This document shows, in pieces, positions 1 through 12,206 of a stretch of DNA of 64,000 nt (position 1 is the stretch's first letter; every line of letters starts with the position of its first letter). The stretch comes from Opisthocomus hoazin. Its lineage: Eukaryota; Chordata; Aves; Opisthocomiformes; Opisthocomidae. The stretch covers positions 2,046,001-2,110,000 of the forward strand of contig NC_134434.1 in assembly GCF_030867145.1 (NCBI RefSeq), written 5' to 3'. A program made the translations under genes and the position numbers. The notes below the pieces were generated by a model. It made no database searches, had not been told where the DNA came from, and worked only from the letters and a program-made list of their open reading frames with translations.

Positions 1-3000
1 ACCGCAGGGTTTTCAGGGCTGCCCTCCGGAACAGGGACGATCCCCGCAGCCACAAAACGGGACCCCATCCCCGGGAAGGCACCCAGAGAGCCCCAGGGGA
101 CATGGCACAGGGACAACGGAGACAGAGGATGGCCAGCACTAGCCCTGGCATCCAAATGCCAAAGCAGAGTTTCTTATTCTCCAAAACAACTTCCTGAGCT
201 TACATTTTTGTTATTTTTAACCTCGCTGCTGCTTTATAAATATCCATCGGGTCCAGCGCTCGCCTCCCAGGCCAGCCACTGCAGGTTCCTGCTCCAGCTG
301 GGGCAAACTTTATGGCTTTAATTTTCCAAGAGCCGATCCGAAACCTTGGAGGGGAGCCAGAGAAAGGCCTGACCCGCAGGGAGAGGCCAAGGGAAGCGGA
401 GCTGCCCCGCGGGGCTGGGAGGCACTGGGACAGTCCCCAGCCGGAGGGGAATGGGTCGCTGGGAATCGGCCATACGTGGGTGGAAGAGCAGGTCCGGTGG
501 GGGGATGCTTCCCGGGAAAGCTGGGCTTCTCCCATGGAAAGCATCCCAAAAACATCCCGGGGTGCTCATGTGCACTTTGTGGTCTTCCTCACCCAAATTT
601 ACCACCATTTCGGGTCCTGGGCTGCTGGCACCCAGCCAGCCGTCCAGCCCCCCGGCGATGGAGCCAGCACTCAGCAGATGCTTACAGGGCTCCACGTCAC
701 CATCACAGCCCCGAGCAGAGCTCCTCGGGGTCAGCGTGGCACCCCAGCACCCACAGCTGGGGGCGAGTGGCTCCCACCGCCATTTTCCTATCCCCTATCC
801 ACGCAGCAAAGGTCTCTCCAGCATCCTGGGCAATTGTTCTTGCGGTCTGCAAGAAAGAGATTAAAACCTCCCCACTTGGTGGCTGTGAGTGGCAGAGGAA
901 TAAAAAAAAAAAAAATCCTGAGAAGAGCTTTTATTCCAGCTGCTCCACGGCGCGAAGCCAGCCCAGCTCCGTGGGGCTCCCGGCACGGTCCCCTCGGCGC
1001 TGTGGCCACATCCCTCCCCGTCCAGGGGGTCCCCGCACGGGAGAAGCGGACTTTTCGTTAGCAGCTCGGGAACTTTTCCTAGTGGAAGGTTCCCCAAAGT
1101 GCCGGGAATTTCAGCCCCGAGCTGTTTACTTTCTGTATTTCTGCAGATTTCACTTGTGGTTCAGCGGAATTCAGGCACAATTAGAGCTGCTGCCGCTCAC
1201 TCGGAGCCCGGCGCAGCGGCACCGGGACGGGCTGCCCGGGAAAACCACCTGCCCGAAAACCCAGGCAGCGACAGAGGGCTCTGCCCTGCACCCCTTCCTT
1301 GCACAGAGGCGATGGCCAAGGCCGAGGGCTCCCTGGGAAAGCCTTGGGAGAGGCAGGCTCCCATCGCCGAGCCGGGAGAGACACGTCTCCCAGAGCCACC
1401 CTGGCAGGGGGAACAACCCCCATTCCCTCCAGACCCGTCCTTGCAGCGGGAAGATCTGGCCCAGAAAAGGTGCTGTTGAACAATCCCCTCCATCCCATCC
1501 CCACCAGCACGGACCCCCACAGCGCTCGGACCAGTCTGACCCTGCCTGATTAATCAGCTATAAAGGATAAGTGGGAACAGACTGGAAGAAAGAGGAGGCC
1601 AAATCTTTATAGTTAATTAGCCGGTCCTGGGATTAGGTTGCACGCAAGGGGAGAGTCCCTCAGCCCAGGGCTCAGCTGCTTCACTCCCAGTTTGCGGGGG
1701 GTTTTCCCCTCCTCCAGCAGCTTTCTCTTCCACTCTCCACAGCCCCGGAATGCCTCCGGAGGGGACAGGACAGCTTGTGCTTCCCGCAGGATGGAGAAGG
1801 CCACTCTTCCCTACGGAAACCCATGCTTTCAGCGTGTATTTTTAAGGATTGACCCCAGCCCAAGGCTTGGGACGTGGCATCCTATTGGGTTATTGCTTCT
1901 GCTGGATTCCCAGCAGTCTGCAGCCCCGGTCACCTCCAGATCTGCAACAGGGACTCTGCTGCAATACAGCCCAAAAGACCTTAGGGGACGGGTCCAGACC
2001 CCCTGCGCTGCCCAGACTTTGTACCTGAGCAGCACCGAGCGGAACGGGGCCCTGCCAGCCTTAGTCTTGCTCCGGGAAGGCTCATGAGCAAATCAGTTCC
2101 CCAAGCACCGGAAAGCAATGGCCAAAACCCAAGCACTGGAAAAGACACGGAGCATGGGGAGCCTGGGGCAGTCTGCATCCCAACGCAGCAGAGCCGGGCT
2201 GACCGGCGGGTTTACGGAGCGCTCGCTCCAGAGAGGAGCAGCTCTGCCCACGCCGGCATCGCCTGCCCCATCCCACGGTGCCAGGAGCAGGAGAGCAGCA
2301 ACCACTACCAAACCCAGCCAGGGAGAGCCGAACGGCCCAGCGTGCACCAGCAGGCTCGCTCCATCCCTCCCCTCCGCTTCCCACGGGACCCTCTCGGCTG
2401 CGGGAACGGCAGCGGTGAGAAAAATCAGGGATCGGCTGCGGAAGACGAATTCTGAATTAAAAAAAAAAAAAAAAACCACGCAGCTGCTCGTGGCAAAGCC
2501 CTGATTCTCAGAGCTGCATCTCGCCCCGTCAGGGGTCAGCAAACCCCGGAGTGAGCTACGTGCCCAAATCAAAGGCAGGCGCAATCAGAGCGATCCAAAT
2601 AACACACGCAAACGGGCTCTTTGCAAATAAACAGCGCGAGCCAGAGCGAGCCAGCGGAAACGGCGGCGGAAGGAATGCTCTCCGGTTTAGGAAGGTTGGG
2701 ATCTGCTGGTGGGCAGTCCGAGGAAGGAACGCGGTGACGTCCATCCAGCTAATAAATTAGTGAGATGAGTTATTCAGGATGAATTATTCGCCTGGCTTGC
2801 TGGCTTTCCACCCCCGTGGGGAGCTGAACGCGGCCGGGACCCCGGCAGCAGCCAGAAGCCCCGGCGAGGCGTTCGCTGCCGATGCTGCCAGGAAGGGCTC
2901 AGCGCAGCAGTGACGAGTTTGGGCAGTTCTCAGCCCGGGCTGGAGGCTGGGGACGTGGTGCTGGGAGGTGTGTTGAGTGCCGGGGGCTACACACGTGTTC

Positions 3001-3429
3001 CCATGATGGGTGGCAGCCGAGGGCAGGGCTCGCTTGTGTCACCGGCGGTGCAGCGTCACAGCAGGGACTGGCCGGGGTGGGCAGAGCACCCTGCCTCCAT
3101 GCTGCCACCCCGGGGTCCCCCTCTGAGGCCATACCTGCTGTCCCACAACCTGGCTCTGCTCCCCCAAAAGCGGGGCCACACACGGGCTCTACCATAGGCA
3201 CTGCCGTGTCCCCCAAGGCACCCTGCAGACCTGAAGCCTGGCCATCTGGGGAGAGGGAGAGTTGGGGTCTCACGTAGACCCCACCCTACAGGCTGTCCTC
3301 TCCCACCCACCCCTCCCTCACCCCACACCTCCCCTGGGACCACGAGGATTTCTGCCTGTCCATCCTCTCCCGCCCTACGCCAACAAGCCAGTAGTGCCCT
3401 CACGGGGCATCATCACACCTCAGCCTAAT
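1..3429 (-). other. CACNA1G: CACNA1G intron 1, left part (no exon seen)
   Basis: This stretch lies downstream of the first CACNA1G exon on the minus strand, so it should be intronic. I read both strands for the next Cav3.1 exon (repeat I S1, expected to begin Trp-Phe-Glu-Arg) and found nothing. Visible contents are A-runs near 902-914 and 2460-2475 and AT-rich patches with TAATTA near 1550-1620 and 2750-2790. Open frames here are unspliced, lack recognisable domains and overlap on both strands, as expected by chance in GC-rich DNA. The intron assignment rests on gene order and the absence of any other gene. Confidence 0.7.
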
Positions 3430-4474
3430 GACCTCCTAATTAACAGAGCCACAAGATGGGAGATGATGGGCACCATGCAACCAGGACGACCTCCTAATTA
3501 ACAGAGCCCCAAGATGGGAGATGATGGGCACCATGCAACCAGGACGACCTCCTAATTAACAGAGCCACAAGATGGGAGATGATGGGCACCATGCAATCAG
3601 GATGACCTCCTAATTAACAGAGCCCCAAGATGGGAGATGATGGGCACCATGCAACCAGGACGACCTCCTAATTAACAGAGCCCCAAGATGGGAGATGATG
3701 GGCACCATGCAACCAGGACGACCTCCTAATTAACAGAGCCCCAAGATGGAAGATGATGGGCACCATGCAACCAGGACTACCTCCTAATTAACAGAGCCAC
3801 AAGATGGGAGATGATGGGCACCATGCAATCAGGATGACCTCCTAATTAACAGAGCCCCAAGATGGGAGATGATGGGCACCATGCAACCAGGACGACCTCC
3901 TAATTAACAGAGCCCCAAGATGGGAGATGATGGGCACCATGCAACCAGGACGACCTCCTAATTAACAGAGCCCCAAGATGGGAGATGATGGGCACCATGC
4001 AACCAGGACGACCTCCTAATTAACAGAGCCCCAAGATGGGAGATGATGGGCACCATGCAACCAGGACTACCTCCTAATTAACAGAGCCCCAAGATGGGAG
4101 ATGATGGGCACCATGCAACCAGGACGACCTCCTAAATTAACAGAGCCACAAGATGGGAGATGATGGGCACCATGCAACCAGGACGACCTCCTAATTAACA
4201 GAGCCCCAAGATGGGAGATGATGGGCACCATGCAACCAGGACGACCTCCTAATTAACAGAGCCCCAAGATGGGAGATGATGGGCACCATGCAACCAGGAC
4301 GACCTCCTAATTAACAGAGCCCCAAGATGGGAGATGATGGGCACCATGCAACCAGGACAACCTCCTAATTAACAGAGCCCCAAGATGGAAGATGATGGGC
4401 ACCATGCAACCAGGACTACCTCCTAATTAACAGAGCCCCAAGATGGGAGATGATGGGCACCATGCAACCAGGAC
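3430..4474. repeat. 58-bp minisatellite, 18 tandem copies
   Basis: The unit starts GACCTCCTAATTAACAGAG, continues with AAGATGGGAGATGATGGG and ends CACCATGCAACCAGGAC. Successive starts at 3430, 3488 and 3546 give a 58-bp period. Eighteen units plus one extra A (near 4136, CCTAAATTAAC) account for the whole tract. Units differ by a few substitutions: CCAC or CCCC before AAGATGG, GATGGAAG or GATGGGAG, and CAATCAGGATGAC or CAACCAGGACGAC. There are no unique spacers. Every unit contains the palindrome TAATTA. It lies inside CACNA1G intron 1. Confidence 0.98.
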
Positions 4475-5178
4475 GTGATGGCACACAGCTCAAACGCTGT
4501 TAAATGCAAACAGCAACGGGGGGTTGTTGCACCCCGTGCAAGATGATGAGCACCCAGCTCATCACCTTCTGGGCTCCCTCAGCCCAGACCTGCCCCACGT
4601 GGAAGCAGTCGACCAAGCCTGAGACTCCGGGGGATCACTGGGCTCCACCTGGACCGAAATCCCCCCAAAACGCTGCGGCCCCACGCCCGACTTGCCCGAG
4701 GGAAGCCTCCAGCGCGTCGAGCGATACGGGGAGCGCGCCCGCGGCCAGCACGCCTTCCCGCGGCCCCGCTCCCAGCCCTGTCGGGTTTCTTTCCCGTTTT
4801 CACTAGCTGTCGCTCCCAGGGAGCGGTTTCCCAGGCAGTGACCCCGCTCCCCCGAGAGGCAGGGCCGTCGCTGGGATTCGTTCTCAGGGCTATAAAACCC
4901 CGCAGCCATCCCTGGGCTGGGCTTTCCCCCCCGCGGGGCCACGCTGGGAACGCGGCGGCGGCGGGGGGCGAAGGGCAGGAGCTGCCCACGCCAGGGCCCA
5001 GCACCCCGCCAGCCTTTCACCCCAGCGATGATGGGGAGGAAGAGGAGGGAGACGGCGACGCCCCGCGCCCCTACCACAGCCGCGAAGGGAAAGGCGACCG
5101 TCGCAGGGGACGAGACGCAAAGCCCCCGGCGCGGGTGCAAAGCCCACGCGACGCCTCCGCCCTGCTGTTACCGAAAGC
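4475..5178. other. CACNA1G: CACNA1G intron 1, unique GC-rich segment
   Basis: GC-rich intronic sequence between two minisatellites. The segment around 4900-5160 is CpG-rich with short open frames on both strands, but none shows a known domain. Nothing else stands out. Confidence 0.5.
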
Positions 5179-5318
5179 CAGAGCCGTGCCCTCGTCAGGG
5201 CAGACCACGAACCCAGAGCCGTGCCCTCGTCAGGGCAGACCACGAACCCAGAGCCGTGCCCTCGTCAGGGCAGACCACGAACCCAGAGCCGTGCCCTCGT
5301 CAGGGCAGACCACGAACC
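5179..5318. repeat. 35-bp tandem repeat, 4 copies
   Basis: Four nearly identical units begin at 5179, 5214, 5249 and 5284. Each runs CAGAGCCGTGCCCTCGTCAG and then GGCAGACCACGAACC. Flanking DNA shows no further copies. Confidence 0.97.
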
Positions 5319-8300
5319 CACCCCACAGTCATTACTTGAAGCCAGCGAGGTGTTAAAATCTGAAACCAAAGTGGCGGCTCCGTGCTCAGCAACGTGCCGG
5401 GACGCCCGGCCGAGGGGAGGCACCGGGACCGAGCCAGGACCAGCTCTGCCCGCAGAGGGGACCGGGGTCCGGCTGCGGACGTGCTCGGAGGATGAGAGCC
5501 GGGGGGGACAGGCGGGCACGCTGCCGCAAACAACACCCGGGCATACGGTGCCCCAGGGATGGGGAGACTGCTACGTCACCAAATCCCCATCTGCCTGGGG
5601 GAACGGCAGGTACTGCGGAACAGCAGCTGCCAAGATGCAGTATTTATATACGTATTTTAAGAAGCAAACTACAAAAATTGTCTGTGTGAGCAAGAGGAAG
5701 GTCATGAGCGGTGGGAGACAAGCCAAAGACCTGCCAGTTCCTAATATTCATTTCCCACCATCGGGCAGGGATGGCTGTTTCCCCTGCAATTCCTGCGTTA
5801 CTGATGGAGAAACTGAGGCAGGACAGCCTTCGGGATTTCCTGAGCCCCCTGTGACCCCAAGCCCCCAGAAGCTGCCAGCGCAAAGATGGATCCCTTGAGA
5901 TACCCATGAATGTTGCTCATACGCAGGGAGGCATTCGGGTGGGACTGCCCAAGGGATGCAAGACAGACAGAGGGATGTGAGACAGAGGGACAAGCCAGCA
6001 GAGCCAGCTCCCCCGCCCCCCCAAATCTGCTTCCACGGGGCTCCCCCAGCTGAACTGCAGGGAGCCCGGGGGGGGCTGCAGCAGCAGGATGGGGGACACG
6101 GAGCCGCTCAACGCCCACCCCACGGGAACGGGATCACAGGGCTGGCTCAGCCCCAAAGCAACACCCCAGGGATGTGCCCCCCTCCCTGCCACCACCCCGA
6201 GGCAGGAGCAAGCACCCGTGGGGCTCAGCACCACCCCTCCGCGCCCCCAGGACCCTCACGGAGGCAAAGTGAGAGTGTCAGCCTCTGGGTTGGGGGGTTT
6301 CCATCACACATCTTCTGCTCCCCGAGTGAGAAACAGGCCCGAGGGGCACGTCCTCCTCCGGGAGCGGCTCCCAGCACCGGCTGCTCTCCCAGGGAGGAAG
6401 AGGAGAGCTGGGGCCGGGGAAGAAGAAAGGCATGCGTAGAGGGAACAGCATGAGAAAGCCAACCCCCTGCCAATTGTGCAAAGTTGTGCAATGCTCAAAA
6501 TGTCACCGCGGGTTCTTCTTTTGTTCCCCCAGCCCTGAGAGGGGAAGCGGGGCTGGACTCCCTCTGCCAGCGGGACCCCCCACCCTCTCCTCATTTCATT
6601 TCTAGCAAAGCCAAAGCCTCTCGGGCTTCCCAGCAGCATCCCCAGCTCAGCCGGCCGGTGCCAATGGTGCGTGTTAGCAAGTGAGGGCTTGGGCCAAAGG
6701 CAACGTGCCCAGCCTTCAGGGTCACTGCAGAAGAGAGCCATCCCCTCCAGCACCCACCGAGCGCCGGCACGCTGTGATCCATCCCTGCCCTCCCTTCCCG
6801 GCTCCCTCCTCTCTCCAAGATAAATATTTCGGCTCCTTCCTCCTTCCAGGCAGCAGCGCTCAGCGACTCTGCGTATTTTCAGTGGGGAAGCAGCAGCACG
6901 GGCACCCGCAGCCGGTGCCGCCGGGGCAGCAGCAGCCGCATCCCGCACCCACCGAGGGCAGCGGCGATGCTCGCGATCCCCTGGCGCATCCGCAACGGCA
7001 CGTGTACCAGGCACTGCCCTGTCCCCGTCCCCAACCCCACCACTGACCCAGCATTAAATAAAACACTCGGAAGTGGGGCAGGCGAGGTGGCACACAGCAG
7101 CCCTCTTCAGAAGGCAAACCCACGGGGAACCACGCATCAGCTTAATTAGAGGGGAGAGAGGCAAGCGGCTGTAAACCAGAAAGGAGAGGAGCCTCGTTAG
7201 CGGTTACGCAACAATTTCTTAATCAACCGAGGCCGCTCCGCAGAGCGCGGCCGATGCAGCCGCTCGGGGTTTGGCCGGCACCCGCTCTTGGCCGCGGCTG
7301 CCCGGGCTCAGGCTGCAGGCAGGGTGGGTGCAGGCAGCGGCTGCCAGCGCCTGTTGGATGGCAAGCAGGGGACGTAATGCGAAGTGACAGTGTTTACTCG
7401 CCGCAAAAACGCCTGCATCGGGTCCCCGCAGCCCGCCCCAGCCCGCTGCCCGTGCCCCTCCACCCACGGAGGATGCCGAGCCGCAAGCTCCTCTGGCAGC
7501 GGGGAGATGCCGGCGAAGCGGGACGCCCAGCACCCTGCTCTGCCGTGGCACCGCGCGAGCGATTTCCCAGGCGGGGAACCAAGCCTCAGTAATTTTAGAA
7601 AAATGCCAGTTTGCTAAACCACCGCCACACCTCGGGCGCCAGCCTACAAAGCTCCGCGTTCTCCCCAGCTTTTATTTGGGCAGGCGTGGGCCAGCCGGGA
7701 GGAGCGAGGAGCGCCCGGCGCTGCCAGCTCGCCCAGCCAGCTGCTCCCCCGGCTGTCCCGGCAGCTGGAGTCGTGGGAACACACCAGAAATCGCTAGAAA
7801 AGCATGAAAACATAAATCACACTCCCCATCCGCAGCTCGGGATGGGGCTGCAGGCGAGGGGAAGCCGCCGTTTGTGCTGTTTCTAAGCTTGCTGGGTTGG
7901 TGCTGGGTTCACCGAGGTTCTCCATCAGCTCAAAGGGAAACAACAGCCAAAGACAGAGGCTGAAACGCCGAGACCGTGGGCACTCCGAGAGCCGTGCTTA
8001 AATCCCAGGGAGCCGGCTGGAGCAGAGTTAAAACGACACTCGAGCCTCGACATCCCTCCCGCCCCAGCAGCCTGCCCGTGCTGCCGCACCCGGAGCCGTA
8101 CAGGGGGACACATCCCCACTGGACCCACCACGGTGGTACCTGATGGCCTCACAACCTGCAGCATCCTCACCACCACGCTCTGGCTGTGGGGCACTGCTGG
8201 TGCAAAGGAGGAGGAGGAGGAGGAGGAGGGGGAAGCTCCCACCGACGCTCCTGGCCAGCACACTTGCTTTTTTCCTACATTTTTTTAATAAACAAAATAA

Positions 8301-9810
8301 AATCCACATATTTAACAGTGATGAGGTATTTCAAGGCACGCTCGTTAGCGCCTGCTGCGAGCATCTCCAAAAGCACCGCTCATTCATCCCGTCTGCCCAT
8401 GCACCCTCGGTGGCGGGACGAGGGGGGGGCCCCTGGGATCTGTGTCACCCCACAGAGAACCAGCACAGGGACACTACCACCAACCTCCTGCGCTGCTCTG
8501 GCTGGGCAAGGTGGGATGTGACGTGAAGGACGCCTGCCCTGCCGGGCAGCGTCACCCCCTGCAGAGACCCGACGCACCCAGCTCCCCCACTGCCCCCCAA
8601 GCTGCGCCGGATCAGGCCCCATGGGTGCTGCCAACGGCATTTTCCCCTTCCCCCTCCCCCAGCCCAGCTGCAGCGCGGGGCCGTGGGAGGTGGGAACAAG
8701 GCAGCGAAAGGTATTGAACGTGGCACCAAACCCAACCATAAATAAACCCCCGAGTGCAGCCAGGTTTTACAGCCTTTCCCCCACCTTCCTCCGGCAAACC
8801 TGGGAGCGCCCTGGATTCCTAACCTGGAAACGGAGCGAGACGGTGGAAATAGCAGAGGCTTTCCCCCCTCTTCTAAAGATGGGGACAAAAAGCAGCAGCG
8901 TCGGGGCGAGCTGCAGCCTCACCCGGCTCCACGGGCAGCACTGGCCACGGTGCAGGGATGGTGCGACCCACGGGTGCAGAACCACAGCCCCTCCACCCCC
9001 TCCCCACCCCAGGACAGGTTCATCTCATGGTTAAGACACAAGATTATCAAAAAGATCCTGCCTGGCGTCGCTTTTCCTGTATGCCTGGAGGCAAATCATC
9101 TCATCTGCCATATGCAGCAGTTCAGCGTATAAAATTCGTGGAATAACAACAACAAAGCTTCTTTTCCTCCTCCCCGCCGTGCGCTCTCGTGTCTGTCGGG
9201 AGCGCAGACTCCCCGGGACGGCATCAGCTGCCTGAGCACACCACGGCGCCCAGCACCGCTGCACCCATGGGTGCCTCGTTACCCAAGCGCGTGCCGCTGC
9301 TCGCGCCGGCCGTCCTTGGAAGATAGCACAGGCAAAAATAACGTGGCCGGCCCTCCCCGCCTCCCCCCGGGGTATTTAACGCTAACGTGATAATCTCCTC
9401 TCCCCACGCACGCGTTTTCTTGGAAGAGCAATAAAAGAGAATAAAAATGCGAGTCTGGGAACGCTGGACGTTTGCTAAGTCACCGCCCAGCAAGGCTGGG
9501 ATGGCCAAAAGATGAGGGGAGGGATGCCCGCGGCTTGGGGACCCCCCGATGGGGACCCGGGGGAAGCGCAGCCGCCCAGCGCCTCGGCCATGCCCCACCT
9601 TGGCACCGCCAGCAGCCCGGAAACCCGCCCCAGTTTAATCCACCTTGGCCTGAAAAATCGAGCAGTGGAAGGGTAGTGGGGAGGGACCGCAGTCGGGGAG
9701 AGGGGAGAAGTGGTTTTCCACAGGTTCCTACGAGGCTGGAGGCAGAAGGAGCTGCCGCCGGCGCCCTTGCCGACTGACCCCCAGCCTCAGCCCAGCAGCG
9801 TCCCTCAGGG
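5319..9810 (-). other. CACNA1G: CACNA1G intron 1, mostly unique sequence
   Basis: No exon with homology to a known protein is visible. Contents are an AT-rich patch around 5640-5690, a (GGA)n tract near 8204-8230, AT-rich DNA around 8275-8330 and several GC-rich blocks. Open frames in this part (for example minus 6304-7014) have no recognisable motif and are overlapped by frames on the other strand. Confidence 0.55.
8204..8230. repeat. (GGA)n microsatellite
   Basis: About eight consecutive GGA triplets followed by a short G-run. A simple purine tract in intron 1 of CACNA1G. Confidence 0.9.
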
Positions 9811-9899
9811 CTGCCACCGCCACACACCTCTGCCACCGCCACACACCTCTGCCACCGCCACACACCTCTGCCACCGCCACACACCTCTGCCACCGCCAC
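9811..9899. repeat. 19-bp tandem repeat, about 4.7 copies
   Basis: The unit CTGCCACCGCCACACACCT starts at 9811 and repeats every 19 bp until the last partial copy, which ends GCCACCGCCACG. Confidence 0.95.
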
Positions 9900-10908
9900 G
9901 GTTCACCCCAGGCAGGCTCTCAGCAAACGCACCCCGGGCGCTGCGTGCACACAGATCCTTGGCGGGGACGTGTTAGTTCAGTCACACAGACCTATTGATT
10001 CAGGAGCATTAATTTGTCCTCGCTGTTCAAATACCGACCTCAATTAGAGCCACTTTTCCTTTTCTTCCTCTTCTCCCCCCCTTTGCTAGATCCTTCCCCT
10101 TGGCTCTGCTAGTTTAAATACCAGAATACCTACACTGGCCTTGGGGAGACTCGGCGTTAACTGTACATTTGTATCTAATTTATAGTCAGGCTCTTCGCAG
10201 CCTTAATGAGCACGCCTCTAAAGCAAAGGGGAAAAGAGGGGAAAAAAAAAAAAGACACCTACTGCAGGGGATGCTTGCTGCCAGGCTCGGAGCCGCTCAC
10301 TCATTAAGGAGGGTTTGGAGATGGCACTGCCAGCTCTGGGTTTGAACAAACCCCAGACTCGGAGGATGCTCAGCTGGAGCGACGGCACAGCCTTTCCCCG
10401 GGAGTCCTCCCGTCCATCCCAAAGGAGCAGCACGGCTCTATCCTGCCTGGCCTCCAGCCCCCCGCTAGCCGGGAACGCAACGGCCCTTGAAGTTGCTCTA
10501 ATTCTCATTATTTCCTTCCACTGCTTTCCTACCCGTGGCATCCCAAGCCAAAGCCCAGGAGAGAAAACGGCCGGGATTTCAGATTTAATTAAACCTCGCT
10601 GAGCCGGCTGCAGCCCTCCGAGGCCGGCGCTGCCGCTGTGATCGCTGAGCCTCACGCACACGGCGGGACGCGGTCCCTGCAGCGCTCGCAGGGCCAGACG
10701 AGCCCGTGCCGACACTGGGGAGATGGAGGGGACAACTCCTGCCCGATGCTGGCACGGGGGCCCCTGCCAAAGTCCATGGCTTGTGGCTGATTCCCATCCC
10801 AAAAGTACAATACACCTGTCACGGTAAGAAGCCAAATAGTTGGAGATTTTACCCCAGTTCTCTGGGATTTTTTCAACCAGCTCACTGCTGGTTGAACGGA
10901 GTCCTGGG
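9900..10908 (-). other. CACNA1G: CACNA1G intron 1, AT-rich stretch then unique DNA
   Basis: From about 9975 to 10215 the base composition falls well below the GC-rich surroundings, with ATTAAT, CAATTA and TAATTTATAG words and a pyrimidine tract (10053-10085). This looks like a conserved non-coding island but has no coding signature. The remainder, to the CR1 copy at 10909, shows nothing specific. Confidence 0.45.
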
Positions 10909-11179
10909 ATCACAGAATCACAGAGTGGTGGGGGTCAGAAGGGACCTCTGTGGGTCACCCAGCCCAACCCCCTGCCCAAGCAGGGTCACCCAGAGCAGGC
11001 TGCACAGCACCGTGTCCAGGCGGGGCTGGAATATCTCCAGAGAAGGAGACTCCACAGCCTCCCTGGGCAGCCTGGGCCAGGGCTCCGTCACCCTCAGAGG
11101 GAAGAAGTTCTTCCTCATCTTCAGCTGGAGCTTCCTCTGCTTCAGTTTGTGCCCGTTGCCCCTTGTCCTGTCGCTGGGC
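10909..11179 (-). mobile_element. CR1 LINE, 3' end, truncated
   Basis: Read on the minus strand this is the end of the CR1 reverse-transcriptase ORF ([15 protein letters not shown] and [14 protein letters not shown]), followed by the CR1 3' UTR and the terminal octamer repeat, seen on the plus strand as ATCACAGAATCACAGAG. The copy is truncated on its 5' side at about 11179, inside the RT-domain tail. It sits in CACNA1G intron 1 in the same orientation as the gene. Confidence 0.95.
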
Positions 11180-12000
11180 CAAAATCACACTGGAAATCAA
11201 AAGCTGACTTCATTAGATCGAAGAGGGAGAGGCAGACTGCGCTCCCCAGCTCTGCCCAAGGTCGAAAACAAACCCACAGAAAGCTTTTCCCAGGTCCCCC
11301 ATGCTAAAGGAGGGGAGCAGGGGGCTGCAGGCACCCACAGGGACCCCCGACTCCAGCTCCAAGCAGAAGAAAAAGGGCTCCCTGGCAGAGGTGGGAGCAT
11401 CCAGTGAAGCCACCCACATTCTCTGCCTAGGGACAAGTGGTGCTGGGGACTGACAGCCGGGGGGTGGCCGTGACAAGGCCCCCCCCACACCGGGTTATCT
11501 CTCTGCCTGGGGTACAGCAAGTTGCCAGCAGAAGGCTTCCAGGGTGCAAAGCCAGCAGGAAGCAGAGACACACAGAACCAGGAATTGTGCTCTCCCTCAC
11601 CAGCCACCGCCACCAGATTCAGCAGAATCTGGAAGAGGAGTACAAGACACCTCAAAGATAACAAAGCTCCCCCAGTTTGCACCCGGGGAGAGGCAGAGCC
11701 CCGGTACCCGGCCGGTCTCGGCACGCTGCCTAACCAGCCGGCACAGCCTTGGTTTCCACGTGAAACCATTTCCAGTCCTGCTTCAGAAGCCGAGCTGGAA
11801 ATCACAGTCTCGAGAGCCACCAGCAGCCCTGCTGGCCACAGCAGCTCAGGCCAGCGGGGTTATACTGGTGCATTTACCTGGACGCCAAATGGCTCCTGCC
11901 TTTTGCCATTTATTGTGGATGTCTGATTATTTTTTGCCCCTGAGCTCTAAACCACTCAGCGTCCAACACGAGCAGCGGAGGAGAGGCAGCACAGCACTCA
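11180..12000. other. Spacer between two CR1 copies
   Basis: Unique intronic DNA. No coding, RNA or repeat feature could be supported. Confidence 0.4.
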
Positions 12001-12206
12001 CACAGAATCACAGAATCACAGAAAAGTAGGGGTTGGAAGGGACCTCTGTGGGTCATCTAGTCCAACCCTCCTGCCCAAGCAGGGTCACCCAGAGCAGGCT
12101 GCACAGGACCTTGTCCAGGTGGGTCTTGAATATCTCCAGAGAAGGAGACTCCACAACCTCCCTGGGCAGCCTGGGCCAGGGCTCCGTCACCCTCAGAGGG
12201 AAGAAA
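12001..12206 (-). mobile_element. CR1 LINE, 3' end, truncated
   Basis: A second CR1 3' terminus in the same orientation as the one at 10909. It has three ATTCTGTG-type octamers (plus-strand CACAGAATCACAGAATCACAG), the 3' UTR, and the frame reading [20 protein letters not shown] on the minus strand. It is 5'-truncated at about 12206. It differs at several positions from the 10909 copy, so it is an independent insertion rather than a recent duplicate. Confidence 0.95.

Noticed and set aside
312-1549. Overlapping plus-strand frames of 249 and 357 codons at the left end
   Set aside because: They overlap each other and minus-strand frames, lack known motifs, and sit in CACNA1G intron 1.
3430-4474. 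CRISPR-like array
   Set aside because: Units are contiguous and near-identical over the full 58 bp. There are no unique spacers, no cas genes, and the surroundings are avian intron.
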